Source: Aplysia californica (Eukaryota > Mollusca > Gastropoda > Aplysiida > Aplysiidae). From it: a stretch of DNA of 64,000 nucleotides. Both the position numbers and the translations under genes were made by a program. Below are positions 12,067 to 24,395 of this stretch, piece by piece. Under the pieces are notes generated by a model. The model did no database searches and was not told the origin of the DNA. It saw only the letters and a list, made by a program, of their open reading frames with translations. The DNA lies in assembly GCF_000002075.1 (NCBI RefSeq), contig NW_004797313.1, positions 851,043 through 915,042 of the forward strand, given 5' to 3'. Every line of letters begins with the position of its first letter. Within the stretch, counting starts at the first letter, position 1.

Positions 12067-12080
12067 TGTGTGTGAGTGTG
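11926..12080. repeat. Palindromic composite microsatellite (CA)n-(AT)n-(TG)n
   Basis: About 63 bp of CA repeat runs into a short ATATATATAC-type hinge and then about 75 bp of TG repeat. The two halves are reverse complements, so a single strand could fold into one long hairpin. Confidence 0.92.
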
Positions 12081-13587
12081 TTAATGTATTAATTAATATA
12101 ATATTACGTTCTTCGTGTACGCCTGTCAAGTAATTTGGAAGTGTGGTAACTCTATGAGTGTAATTTTGCCTGGAGCATTTTTTTAGAAAATGGAAATGTA
12201 CAGCATAATTTATATATTTGTAAAATACTATCACTCCCACCAAACGCCCAGTTTTATGAACAGAGCGTTATCTAATTAGCATTAAAGAGATTGCAGACTG
12301 CACGAAATCATGGTCCTATTCGTTAAGGTGATAACAATAATTATTTCTCTTACTCTCTGTTAATCTCTTTATCTGTGTCATTAAAAGCTTTACTGTCCAC
12401 ATCACAAAAAGCGCCATGGAGTACGTATGTTCTCTGTTCCTCTTCCATTGCAAGAATATCATTCTTGTTTTCTCCGTCCAAACTGACATTCTTTCTATGT
12501 ACTGTTGTATTTCCTTTAATGTTAAGCTTTAGTTTATATTATAAAAGAACACAGCAGGAAAAACACAAACTGGGCGTAAAATACTGTCGACTTTACAGTG
12601 CCCATTTTCACAGACTTGTTTCTCTCGTCCAACTGTTGAAACATGTAACGTGTAATAAGTCTTTCGTTAAATTCAGTTTGATAGCTATGCAGACTTGCTT
12701 TGTACTTTCAAGTACATATAAATTATATAAATACATATTAGCAAAATATTGGTAACTGTTGTTTGTGTCACGTAAATGTACATATCCTACATGTTGCAGT
12801 ACTTCAACATTATTTTGTTTTTGATATCTCGTGACAATGGTAATTTTCTTGATTCAATATTATTGTTAGAAGGATATACTAAGGACACCACGTGAGTGAT
12901 ACTTTACTATGATTAATTACGTCTTGCACAATTGTTGATGTAGTGTGCCGTGGCAAGCGTAACTGGGCTTTGAAGTGATGTTCCGTCATAAGTTATTTCG
13001 TTGGAGTTTCAATAAAGCTGTGAAATAGAGTTAAAGTTTGAGGGAAGTACTCGTAAATATCCCTCCCCCCCCCCTCCCCCACAGACACACAGAGAGATAA
13101 ACCTACAAAGAAAAGGAAAAGAACAGACAGTTGCAACACCAATACCTTTTAGCTGTGCAACCATTTTATCGTATTCGTTACGCTTCTTAGTTGGAAAACG
13201 CAATCAAGAACACAAACATTTTTCATTCTTTATGGGAAAATATTGGCTCAGTCATATTTGTTATACACGGGAAGCAATTCCCTCTTCGCTACTAAGAAAT
13301 CACTACTAGAAAAGAGGGAAACCTGTGCCCCGAACCCGAAGGAGTAGACAAACATTTGAAGCTCCACTGCTGGCGGGTTTGCCACTCATTGGCCTCAACC
13401 TCTCAAGCGCAACTGTGGCTCAATTTTATTGTTCTTACTGTGTTCTACTTTCAGTTCTCTTTCAAGTAGATCTGTCGACCGATGGTCCACGGTTGCAAAA
13501 TATTCACGACGAGACCAGACACAATGACCATAAATTACATTTTAAGGTTTGAGGAATCAAATGAAACATATAAATTAAGTAGCTCAC
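12081..13587. other. Presumed second globin intron; no feature recognised
   Basis: This lies downstream, in gene direction, of globin exon 2. A donor (GTGAGC) starts at 13587. I searched the minus strand by eye for the G7-to-H-helix exon and found no convincing match. An A/G-rich open stretch at 12400-12545 was considered and rejected. Confidence 0.4.
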
Positions 13588-13819
13588 CAAAAAATTCGTC
13601 GATTTGAAACCAGCAAACTTGACATGTGAGGCCCCAGTCTTGCTCAGAAGCTGCTTCACAAAGTCATAATTGTCGATGTGTGTGATGGCATCATCGAGGG
13701 TGGTCATAACTAACGTTGCATGATATTCAAGAGCCTCGTTAGACCGTAGCTCGTCATCTGACCGGATGTCCTTGAACCCCTGGAACATGGTCTGAAGGTG
13801 TGAGCTCGTCTTGAAAAGC
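13588..13819 (-). CDS. Globin (globin X/neuroglobin-like), exon 2: helices C to early G
   Basis: This is an internal exon of a heme globin on the minus strand. It opens after a strong acceptor (TTTTTCCTCAACAG) and ends before the donor GTGAGC. The 232 bases give one nucleotide completing the split Arg codon plus 77 codons. Visible hallmarks are LFKTSSHLQTMF, whose last Phe is CD1, and ALEYHATLVMTTLDDAI, whose His is the distal E7 ligand. The third is KTGASHVKFAG, whose His is the proximal F8 heme ligand. The exon closes 12 residues after F8, the G7.0 intron site shared by most animal globins, and it opens inside codon B12. It joins in phase to exon 1 at 43382. It binds heme and presumably oxygen or other small ligands; the physiological role is not shown. 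Confidence 0.88.
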
Positions 13820-14021
13820 CTGTTGAGGAAAAAGGTAGAGGTAAACACATTTGCAGGCAATCTACAAAAATAAGCGTTTATTGTTAGCAAAGTGTGCTGG
13901 ACAAGTCATTTTGTAGGCCAATTATGCGTCTGACGTCGACAGTAAGTATGTGCAGTTGAAGACTTATAACAAAGTAATAGTTGAACTAAGAAAGAGGCTT
14001 TACGGAAAGGGAAATCATTGT

Positions 14022-17000
14022 TCAATTTTCAAAAGATCTAACTGCTTTTCCAGGATGAGTGTCAAAAACTGTGCAGAGATGGTACAGTGCTGTTTCAATT
14101 GCCATAATTTCTGCACCGTAGTTGCTGCATTTCTCCCGACAGGCTGCAGAGATCTCATTGGAACTACCATCTGAGTACTGTATTAGTATTCCATATCCGG
14201 CTTTGGTTGTGCCTTTGAATGCTGAGCCGTCCGTATAGACGTGTATCCAGTCATCTGAATAGCTGTCGATTGTTTGATGTGATGCAATCATCGGCGTCAC
14301 TGGGTCTGAAGATTTTGTGCTCTTTGAGAGATGTTGTAATGATTGGCTTTTTTAAAGAAAGGTGGGGAGGGATGTTTTGGTTGACTCTTTTGGTTTCTTT
14401 TCTATTTTGTGGTAGATGGTGGCTCTCCATTAGTTCTGTGATGTGATGCATGATTGACTTTTGTTGAATTCGTTTCTTTGGTTTCCATGTTTCGACTAAT
14501 TTCCTGTTTGGGTGGTTGGGGCACATTCTTTTAGTTCTTTCATGTAGCTCCAAAACTGCTTTATCTCTGCGGATTCCCAGGGGTTCAACATTTGCAAGGA
14601 TTTCGCACGCGGCGGTAGGTGTGGATCTCATGCCGCCATTTATAAAACGAAGGGCATTGTTTTGGACCTTGTCAAGGGTATTGCAAGTAGTTGTACTGCA
14701 CATAGTGAGTAGGCTATTGCTGTATTTCAGGGAAGATCGGACATAACCCAGGTATAGAGCTCTCAGAGTTTGTTTGTCTGACCCCCATGAACTGCTTGCG
14801 AGTTTCTTTAAAAGTTGGAGTCTTTTTTTTTGCTTTGTTCCTTATGTTCTCCACTTGGCTTTTCATGGTTAGCTTATGGTCAAGTTTGACTCCTAGGTAA
14901 GTTGGATGTTCTTCTTTGGGGAGACTTTCATTTCCTATCTTTAGTTTGAGATTTGCTTTGGCTGCTTTATGGCTCTTCGTTAAGATGGTGTATACTGTTT
15001 TCGTGCAGTTTATTTTAAGTTTCCATTTCTGACAGTAATTATGGAGCCTCTTGAGGTCTTCATTTAATTTCCCTGCTCCTACTATCGTGCTGTGATGTGT
15101 CTGCCAGAGAGCAAGATCATCGGCATAAAGAGTCTTTTCTGATTTCAGCACGTTTGTTACATCATTAAAGAAGATCAGGAACAAAGTGCAACTCAGACAG
15201 GAACCTTGAGGTAGGCCTACCTCGAGTACTTCTCTAGACGAGTGGGCATTGTTTACCTTGGTTTCAATGTTTCGATCCGACAGGAAGAACTTGATCCATT
15301 TGTAAAGTTTGCCATGTATCCCGAGGTCCATCAATTTCATGAGTAGGCCTTTTCTCCACACTCTGTCGAACGCCTGTTGGAGATCTACAAAGATGGCGAC
15401 AGTGTGTTTACTCTCCTGAAATCCATCCTGGATGTTCTGACTCAGTTTAAAAAGTTGAACTTCTGTGTTGCTGCCTTTTCTGAAGCCTGCTTGGTGTGGG
15501 TTTAAGCTGTTAGTATTTTCCAGGTACCAGTAGCTTACCGATACATGATGTTAATGAGATGGGTCGGTAGCTTTTCGCTTCTCCAGGTGGTTTCCCATTT
15601 TTCAGGAGTGGTGTAATCTGGGCGATCCTCCATGCCTTTGGTATTCCACTCGTTCTCCACGTGGTGTTTATCAGGGAAAGAAGAACTTCTTTTCCTTTAG
15701 CACCAAGGTGGCACAGCATTTCGTTGTGTATTTTATCTGGTCCTGGGGCTTTCTTTTCCTTTAGCTTTTTGAGGGCCTGACTGAGTCCCACCATGCTATA
15801 ATCCTCTTCAACAAGCGAGTTGTTCACAGTAGGAGCTTTTTCTTTATGCTTAGCCCTATTAATGAGAAGTCAATCAGCCTCAGTTAGTCTGCCTGCCCTG
15901 TTTACAGAGTACAGAGGCGAAAAAACGGTTAAAATGTTTGGCTTTCTTCTGGTCTTCAGTGATGGTGCTGCCTGAAAGGAAAAAGGGTTTGGGGTTGCTT
16001 TTTTGTCTTTCTCCCGAGAGGTTGCTAACAAGGGACCAAGTCTTTGTTCCATTGTGGCGGAGGTCGAGATCTTTGCAGGTTTGAGTCCATTTCTCTTTTT
16101 TGGCTTTTTTTTAACTGTCACTTTCACCTGAGCGCAGGTCTTGTTGTAGTGTATTTTGTTTATTGTTGATGGTGATTTTTCCAATGACTGTCTAGCTTTC
16201 TCTATTTCTGCCACAGCAGTTTGGATTTCTTCACTCCAAAAGGGTTTGAAATTTCTTCGGCATCCCCTTGGAATGTGCTGAGATGCAGCTTTCAGAATAT
16301 TTTCGGTGACTTGTTCATTAAAAAGATCAGCATCTTCTGTTTCTGCTATGCTGGAGAGCAATTCGTCTGAGGCCTTTTCGTATTCTGCCCAGTTGGCTTT
16401 CTTAAAGTTCCATCGAGTTCTCCGAGGGTGGTTCAATGCAGGTGGGGAGGTGATCTGTATAAAGATAGGCCTGTGATCACTTCCTATGTCATCAATCACT
16501 TCGATGCGACATGAGTTTTTAATGTCGGATGAGCAGATGGTGAGATCAGGCCGGCTGAGAGTCCAGTGGGCTCTGTGAAGTAAGGTAGGAGTTGAGTTGA
16601 CATCTTGTAATACAGATAGGTTGCTGGTTTCGCACAGCTCCTCAATCTTTCGGCCTGTGCCGTTATAGTTGACGTAGCCCCATTCTGGAGAGTGACCATT
16701 GAAGTCGCCCGCACAAATGGTTTTTTCGTAGCTGGCTGCTTGCAGATCAGACAAGTCGCATGTTGTCTGTGGGGGGTTGTAAACATTGTAAAGTGTGTAC
16801 TTCCTACCAATGTGCCATATGGTGGCCTTCTGGATATCTGTCGGTTGGGCAGATGATAAGTGTACGACATCTCCCTGAACATCATTTCGCAGGTAAGTGA
16901 CTATATCGCGGCATCCTGTGCATGTGCAGGCGTAACTGGTGTATCCTGTGAGGTTCAGGTCCGTACCTTTGTGTAGGGTTTCTTGAAGGAGGGCAACATG

Positions 17001-17800
17001 AATCTGCCTGTCCTTCAGTACTTTGAGGAGTTCTGTTTTCTTGTTCCTCAAACCACAGATGTTGAGTTGCAAGAGGTTGAGGGAACTCTTCTTCTGGTTG
17101 GGGATGTAGTTTGCTCCCTTCTCACGCCGAGAGCTTTTCGGTGCTGGTTTAGCGCTGTTTCTGTGTGTATCACCAGTAGCTGACTTGTCGCTCAGAGCAG
17201 CCTGGTGATTGCGCTGCCTGGGGCGGACCTTGTTTAACGAGGCGACGTCCGAGCTCGCATGTAATTTATTTCTTTGTGTCATGGCATTGTGGACTGAGGT
17301 GTCTGTGGACTGTCTGCCCACCCTGAGAAGAGGCCATTCATGTTGAGGATAGGAGGGTACTAGGAGTTTTCATGAGACTGGAAAGACCTAACTGCCCTGT
17401 GACCGTGTAATTCCGGTAGGGTTCACGTTGCCCATTCCCCGCCACCAATGGCTACTGGCTAAGGTTTTCGACTCTTTCATGAGGTATTGGCCAAGTGGAA
17501 AAGCCATTGGATCGTCACGTCCTGGGTCGTTGTGCCTTTACTAAGAGGTTTCACGGCCAGAAAGCAAGCCAGGCATTCTGCTCGGTCCATCCCCTGCACC
17601 CAGACACTCTCAAACTGGCTGGTACCTTCTCAGCCACAGAGGGTGTGTTGATAAAAGTAGTAGAGGTGTTAGGCAGAATAGACACCCACTCAAGGGAGAG
17701 TAGGGGTGTGTTAGTGAGGAGCATAGCGTCTACCACGCATCGGTGGGTTCTGCCTCCTGCACCTTGTGGGGCCACACCTGCTCCCATCCTGTTGTTTTAA
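14022..17800 (-). mobile_element. Non-LTR retrotransposon (I/jockey-like) with APE, RT and RNase H
   Basis: This is a LINE on the minus strand, sense to the globin gene. The APE-type endonuclease lies at 17080-16450, with LNLLQLNICGLRNKK, ALLQET, CAGDFNGHSPEWG and GSDHRPIFI (the catalytic SDH). The reverse transcriptase follows: KKLKEKKAPGPDKIHNEML and KSYRPISLTSCIGKLL at 15827-15510, then LPQGSCLSCTLFLIFFND and the catalytic TLYADDLALW at 15361-14714. An RNase H piece is at 14300-14022 (DDWIHVYTDGSAFKG, with a second acidic block near YGAEIMAIETAL). Frame changes separate the domains. RNase H stops abruptly before its third and fourth motifs, so the 3' end is missing. The 17322-17800 stretch resembles the inter-ORF region of such elements. 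Clade is uncertain between I and jockey. Confidence 0.88.
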
Positions 17801-17814
17801 CCCCTCTAGAAAAC

Positions 17815-17833
17815 GGGGGGGGGGGGGGGGGGG
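17815..17833. repeat. Poly-G run
   Basis: Nineteen consecutive G residues next to the 5' side of the LINE at 14022-17800. Confidence 0.95.
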
Positions 17834-18479
17834 TTGGTTTGTTGGCGCCAACAACTTGCCATTCGCCAGAGCCGTGTCAGTGAGGACAGGGACCACCACG
17901 GGCAGGTACGGTTGGCTGGATTGGGAGAAGCTGTTTGAGACGCTTAGGTAAAATAAAATCGAACTGGCGTAATTAAAACAAAATTAATCTCTGAATTTTA
18001 TCCAAGAACACGGAAATTTACCAGGACTTTGTTGCTATAAAATAACCTTTGAGTTGAAGTTTAAAATCGTTATACGATGCATACACTCCAGTTGCTAAGG
18101 CAGATTTTCTTACTAGTGATTGCTTTTATACGGTAATGATTTTATCTCATGTGAAGAATCAACTTCCTTATTAAATCCATGCTAGCGTTATGAAAAGGTG
18201 ACCGCATGACGTAATTTTCGCCCTCCCCCCTTTCCCCCTCCCATTTTTTATGACCAGATCTGAAGCAAAAACTTCTCAAAATTCCACTATATATGTGTTC
18301 CGGCAGATGTAATGATTTTCTTTTCTTTGATTAATGCCGATGAAGCTTCGTCTTGTGCGCTGGGTTTCTTTTTAAAACGATACAGCGCACGCTTATAATG
18401 CATACATGAATGCAAATAACTCACGTGAATTTTTTAAAATCTCACTATAGAGGGAGCAAGTGATCGCGTAGGCCGAGAG
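17834..18479. other. No recognised feature
   Basis: Intronic sequence with no coding or repeat signal I can name. Confidence 0.4.
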
Positions 18480-18893
18480 CGGGTACGGATGCCGTACTTG
18501 CAGGTTTCTAAGACGAAAAAGATGGCGATCATAATCATGGTCTCCCTCAGTAAATGTCTCGTGTATAAAAGTCTCAAGACGGACCAGGTGATCCAGAGTG
18601 GATCGAGTTTTCCTGAATCCGCACTAGTGACCGACCAGCTAGTATGTCGCCTTCAGAAACCATGCTTGTTGATTTTTTTTTTCTAGAAGCCTGCACAGGC
18701 AGCTCGTTAAGGCAATTGGTCTGTAGTTGGATGTGTGAGTATGGTCTTTGTTTGGTTTTAGAACTGGGATGATAGTGACGAGTAAGCGTACTAGATTTAT
18801 AGGGTTTTTTTTGTTTGCAATAACGTCTGTCTGTGTAGAACAATAGCCAAAGACAAAAGCACATAGAGAGTTATTGGTGGCCGATACTTCCAT
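18480..18893 (-). mobile_element. LINE RT fragment, same family as 56980-58518
   Basis: The minus strand reads IPVLKPNKDHTHTSNYRPIA and LTSCLCRLLEK, the RT fingers motif. The part at 18480-18650 is nearly collinear with 58020-58200, sharing GGACCAGGTGATCCAGAGTG and TTCCTGAATCCGCACT. Both ends are truncated. Confidence 0.82.
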
Positions 18894-21833
18894 AGGGAGT
18901 GAGAAAGGCCGATGATGATATTATTACTATAACTCAAATATATGCTCTCTCCGTCACCACGGGTATATCGAAGGAACTGACCTCGACGACCAGAGACATT
19001 TTGGATTGTTAATATAAGTTTAGATTTCAAGTGCATATTTATGTTTTTTTAACTTAACCTCGGAACGACTTTGAACAATATCGAATTTTTTGTTCGAAGA
19101 AGTAGAATCTAGAAACTGTTCAAACCAAACGTTCAATACAAAAAACCCAGCTATTACTATTACCGAAATCTCGTTTAGAAACAACCGAATAATATATGTA
19201 CATGTATAGTATATTATTATTCTGTTGATATGATAACATGTTGATTTTTTCGGGTTGTTTTGTAACTGATCAGCATAACCTTTTTGGACGGAGATTTTGT
19301 GAAAAAGCTGCATTCACTAAAAACTTTTGAATTTTAAAAGTACTAGAATAGGTCCGCTTTTCTTCTGTTATATTCTTTTATTAAGTAATTTGGGGTGAAA
19401 ATATGCGAGCGTGTTGTATTGCTAGTAATGCCGTGCTATCTGCTGCTGGGAACAGCTTAAATTTTAATGTGACGTTGTGTGCTTTCGTACTAAAGTAGTA
19501 CACATGTCGGGCCTTCGAGAACGGATATTAACGAATTTCAAAAAGTCAATTCTTAGTCTATGAGTATGTTCCCGGAAGGTAAGGTGTGCTCAGTTGTTTT
19601 CTTTTCCTCAACAGAGGCATGCTGTGAGTGATTCTGTTTGTTGCCACATTTGACCCAGTGACAGACATTTGATTTTTTAAAGAATTTCTAGACTATGGCC
19701 AATGATGATTAAATATCAGTTATACGAACAAAAACAAGTATTCCATGTTTTCTATAAATATCTCACTGATATAAAATATTTTACAATAAATATAATCACG
19801 TTAATGGTAGTTTGAAAGCATTCAACAACGATACATCAGTACCTTGATCATTTTTAAAAAATGAATCGGATTCTATCTTACCCGGCCCTGGCACCGCACA
19901 CAAAACTACATCAAACGCTGATAAAATAAGATCATAGATGTACACTATAGTCACTAGATACCGTACGCCCCTCTCTCGCCTTGCTGCGCGATGGCCACAT
20001 TCGACAGCGGCGTCCGCCATGTTTCGGTGGGCGAGCTGTGTGAAGGAATTTAAGCTAAAGCAATGGGCTAGGCATGTTTTCTCTCTCCCTCACACGCGAT
20101 AGGCGAGGCTTGGTCCTTGTTAATTTTTTTTTTTTTACATGGGCGCCGTGGCGTACTATCTAGGTTACTAAATAGCAATAATACAGCGTTCTTTCTACAA
20201 CTAGATCTACAAACAAATGTTTTATTAAATAGATAGAGATAGAGAAAGAGGCTTTAAAAAAGAACCCCCCCCCAAAAAAAAACCCCTTTATTTCTTCATC
20301 AGCACTTTATCTACGAAGTGGTTTATTTCTTATTGACTGAATCAAAGGGTTTTGCGCCTATAGACATTTTTAAAAGAAGTATGAAAAGATGTGGGTGTCA
20401 TGGGAACCTCCCAATCACCCCACCCTCTCTCTCCTCCCCAATCACAATACCCCCCCCCCCCCCAAGTTAGGCTTTAAATTAAATCAAGATGAGCCGTAGA
20501 AAAAAAATTCCAGAGTTTTTTCTGCCATTAGGTGTAGGAAGGCAAAACCTCTTCATAAAGCAAATTCAGCCAAACAAATGATGAATGCATGTAGATCTAC
20601 AAGTATTTAAAAAATCGAGTCAAACTTTCCCTTGTGACATTTGAACAGGAAACTGTATTTTTCATTCTTACGTTCAGTTATTTTATTTTAAAGTATACCA
20701 AATAAGTATAGTGCTTTCTTCTGTATGTATTAAACTTTGGTTTATATTGATTTTAAGAACTAAAGTAAACGATTTACAGCATGTAAACTAAAGCTCCTTC
20801 TATTGCTGTTTTAAGTAAGTCTAATTTTAGACATTCGTAACACAAGAGTGACAACTCTGGACTTACTAAAGATAAAAAAGTGAACTTAATGTTGTTTTGT
20901 AGCCTGGTCAATTGTTTTTCTACACAGAGTAGTGATAACTGAAACAAAAAACCTTTACTAATTGGGTTTTTGGACAACATTCAATAAAACAAAAACATTA
21001 AACAGTACACTGTTTGATAAAGAAATTACCTGCCCATTGTGAAAAAGATCTAGGTGCTAGTCAACCTTAACTTCACATGGCCCAGAACCTTGCTGATAGC
21101 TCTTTATATAAAAAAACAAAAAAACAACCGGAGTGACTATTTGTGTCTATAAGACATATTATGAGCTCAAAATAGATGATGTTATTAAAAAAAACAACCA
21201 GACATCACTGATCTGCCTGACAGAAGCAGTGATGAGTTGTTTAAATTCATTCGAGCAAACACATATAAGACGCTGTGCATATACATTGTATAGCAAGCTC
21301 AGCACCAAGCGCACTCTGACTATGGTTTCCTTTGTCGCTAATAAGCTTTGGATATATATCCTATACTTTACATCATGCATTTTAGACACGAGCCTATCTT
21401 TGGCTGCTTCCATCCATGAAAATAATTATGATTGATGATATTGTTATTATTACTATGTTTAATATATCTTAAGTCAGTGAGTCATTGTCAAATGAGTGAA
21501 ATTAGTATCTCAGATTAGTAGATCTAGCTTGTTTAAGTAAGTAATTTAAACACAAAGACGAGGCAAAATTGCAGTGGTTAGATATGATATCAATTAACTG
21601 AAAGGTAGGCTTTGATCAGACCAAGCTCTTAATCTTTTCGAATATTTTCTTCCAAACATAGATCTGGATCTAATCTGTCAAAATTCTTATCAATCTTATT
21701 CTTACCAGTGAAATGAAAGAGGGGTTCCTTTCGAGGCTCTGTTAGTACACTGATAAGTTAAACGCAGCAGCGTTGCACCATCCTTTCTGGTCTCGTTTTA
21801 TTGTAAAAAAAAAAAAGTCTCTTAGGCTGTAGA
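18894..21833. other. Intronic sequence, mostly unrecognised
   Basis: About 2.9 kb with no gene I can support. A CpG-containing patch at 19950-20040 (CCATGTTTCGGTGGGCGA) has a diverged inverted counterpart at 22860-22895. A T run at 20131 and a C run at 20451 are low-complexity sequence. Confidence 0.4.
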
Positions 21834-21876
21834 TCTCCTCCTCCTCCTCCTCCTCCTCCTCCTCCTACTACTACTA

Positions 21877-21971
<95 letters not shown>

Positions 21972-21999
21972 GATAATAATAATAATAGATTTTCTACAT

Positions 22000-22049
<50 letters not shown>

Positions 22050-22057
22050 GATGATAA

Positions 22058-22116
<59 letters not shown>
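21834..22116. repeat. Compound trinucleotide array (CTC)n-(CTA)n-(AAT)n
   Basis: CTC repeats (21834-21867), CTA repeats to 21971 and three blocks of AAT repeats to 22116, broken by short AT-rich spacers. The Asn and Ile poly-residue frames are artefacts. Confidence 0.93.
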
Positions 22117-22117
<1 letters not shown>

Positions 22118-22185
22118 CAGTTCATTTCTATAGCGCCCACAAACACAGCTCTAGGTGCTTTAGAATCCACACAAATGCATGTATG
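22110..22185 (-). repeat. SINE 3' tail next to the AAT array
   Basis: Read on the minus strand this is AAAGCACCTAGAGCTGTG, then GGGCGCTATAGAAATGAACT, then (ATT)n. That is the common 3' tail of tRNA-derived SINEs (a 'gcgctatagaaat' box followed by an A/T trinucleotide repeat). The array at 21973-22116 therefore looks like an expanded SINE tail. Confidence 0.6.
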
Positions 22186-22198
22186 AACAATATTCACA

Positions 22199-22324
22199 CA
22201 TGTACACACACAGGCACACACACACACACACACGCACACATACACACACACATACACACATACACACACACACATATACACACACACGTACACATACACA
22301 CACTCACACATACACACGCACGGG

Positions 22325-22384
<60 letters not shown>
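22199..22384. repeat. (CA)n microsatellite with a GC-rich interruption
   Basis: An interrupted CA repeat of about 185 bp containing a GGGCGCGCGCG patch at 22322-22332. Confidence 0.93.
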
Positions 22385-22385
<1 letters not shown>

Positions 22386-22420
22386 CACAGGCTTACACGT
22401 CGTACAAACATGATCTCGAT

Positions 22421-22690
22421 CTAGATATCTAGATCTAGATATGTAGATCTCGACGTCTTTGGGGATATGGCTTTTCTTTGGGTTACATATAAACGAGTTT
22501 CAGTATTATTTTCATTAAGCTGGAGCTTATTATCAATCATCCAGTTCTTGACATCATCAAAGCACATACCCATGGTGGCAGGCAAGGTTTTAACATCTGG
22601 TGGTGGAACAGATTTATACAACTGTGTATCATCTGCGTACATGTGATAATTCATACTCAACTGTGCTTTCTAATTACAGCTCCAAGCGGC
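22421..22690 (-). mobile_element. LINE RT fragment (CR1/L2-like)
   Basis: The minus strand encodes MNYHMYADDTQLYKSVPP, with the RT catalytic YADD in the TQLY context typical of CR1/L2-group LINEs, then DDVKNWMIDNKLQLNENNTE. Only the palm region survives. Dense AGATCTAGAT palindromes lie on its 3' side. Confidence 0.8.
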
Positions 22691-23296
22691 TGTGTATATA
22701 ACGTATACACGATTGGAGCTAATAAGACGTTAATCCAGAAAGGGACTAGATCTAGAGGTTTCACATGCTTGCACTTTTAAGAAAATCACTTTGGATTAAA
22801 AGATAACGTTAGAATCAAATAAAACACGTAAGAGCAGAGACATGCCCACTCAGAGGTAAACAAACGTTTTCGCCCACCGAAACAAGGCCGCCAACAAACT
22901 CAAATGTTTCCGTGTCACGTGACCTCGTACGGACTCTAGTTTAAAAGGAGGTAACTCTATGAATAAGATAGATAACATGATAGTAAAACTCGCCCAAAAA
23001 AGTCAAGGAACAACTTGTGTTTTCACCTGTCAAATTTGAACTTCAATATCTCGCAAACCCGTTAAGTTCAGTCAACCAAACTTGGCACACGCACTGATGA
23101 CTAGATACAGTTTACCTGTACAGCAAATATGCCCGCACCAGCTTCACAGCGACGGCGCAAGGCATTCTGATACACAGCCGAAAAGCACGAAAAATGGGCT
23201 AAATTTCTCTGCTTCAGCAACATTGGCACATGGACTGTTAGCTAAAACTGAGCTTGGCACGTGCTAAACAGATGTCTCAGCTGTGAATATTGCTCA

Positions 23297-24395
23297 CTAG
23301 ACTTTATAAGCCAGCGTTTTTCAGCCACGTTGCATTACAACACGATGGTCCAACGACGCTCGCTGCCTGATGTCGACAGAGGACGAGCTCTTGCCTGGCT
23401 CCAAGATGGTTCCACGTTCCCAGTCGTTGCACATCGACTTGGGGTATTTCCATCAGTCATATACAGGCTGCAAGACGATGGCGAGCGACCGGAAGGGTTC
23501 AGGACAGACCTCGACCAGGGCCACACCGTTTGACCAACGACAGCATCGACCAGTTCATCGTCAGACCGGCCGTGACGTCACGAACCACCACTACAAACCA
23601 CACCAGGGACCAACTACGGGTGACAGCAAATGTCCACGAGAGCGAGGAGACTACTGTAAGGAACTGTCTCCGTAGAGCCAGGTTCGCTTCTCGTGTCCCT
23701 GCCAGGCGCCCAAGGCACACGCCGCCCAACAAAGCAGCTGGCCGGGTGTGATCTGCTCGCCATTCACAGTGGACACGACGTCAGTGGTACCAGGTAGTCT
23801 TCCCGGACGAATCCAGATTGAACTTGTTGCACCCAGACAGGCGAGCCCACGTCTGGAGGCGCCGAGGAGAGCTGTTCCACCCTGAGTGTATCCAGTAGGT
23901 GGCGCCTTACGGCATAGGGTCCGTTCTGGTGTAGGGAGGCTTCTCAGCTCACCACAAGACCCCCCCCCCCCTCTACCATATACAGGGCAACAGCGTAATT
24001 TGACCGCCGCAAGGTACAGGGAGAAAATCCTACGTCCCTTTGTTGTTCCTCTCCTGCAGCAGATTGGACCCCAGGCTGTATTGCAGGGTGACAACGCCAC
24101 GCCACATCGCGCACGCATCGTGTGGGACTTCCTGCAGAAGCGAGCTGTCACCCGCAGGGACTGACCAGCTTGTAGTCCGGATTTGAACCCAATAGAGAAC
24201 GTTTGGGATCACATTGACCGGTGGATAAGGGAAAACCACCCTCCTGCACAAAACCTTCAACAACTCTTGGGCTGCCTAGTCTATGAGTGGCAGAACCTAC
24301 CACAAGAAGTTCTCCAAAGGCATGTCCTGTCCATGCGTCGACGTTGTACCGAGTGTTTGGTCAAACGGGGTGGCTACACCCACTATTGACAATGT
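23297..24395 (+). mobile_element. Tc1-like transposase (DD34E type), frameshifted
   Basis: Plus-strand pieces follow the Tc1 order. A helix-turn-helix lies at 23345-23530 (MVQRRSLPDVDRGRALAWLQ, then VVAHRLGVFPSVIYRL). A second DNA-binding half at 23530-23751 has TRDQLRVTANVH and RNCLRRARFASRVP. The first catalytic Asp is in VVFPDESRLNL (about 23800) and the second in VLQGDNATPHRARIVWDFLQ (about 24080-24140). The Glu is in NPIENVWDHIDRWI (24186), which fits DD34E. The C-terminus ends with the family-typical RRCTECLVKRGGYTHY (24390). At least three frame changes and stops make it inactive. Terminal repeats were not defined. Confidence 0.85.

Noticed and set aside
12400-12545. Candidate third globin exon (minus strand, open frame ending in DTDKEINRE)
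   Set aside because: No G- or H-helix pattern and no convincing acceptor.
19796-20020. Minus-strand frame starting MADAAVECGHRAARRER as a first exon with a CpG-rich promoter
   Set aside because: The ATGGCGG context belongs to a repeated sequence with an inverted copy at 22860-22895, and no family was recognised.
22039-22424. Asn-rich and Thr/His-rich open frames
   Set aside because: Translations of AAT and CA repeats.
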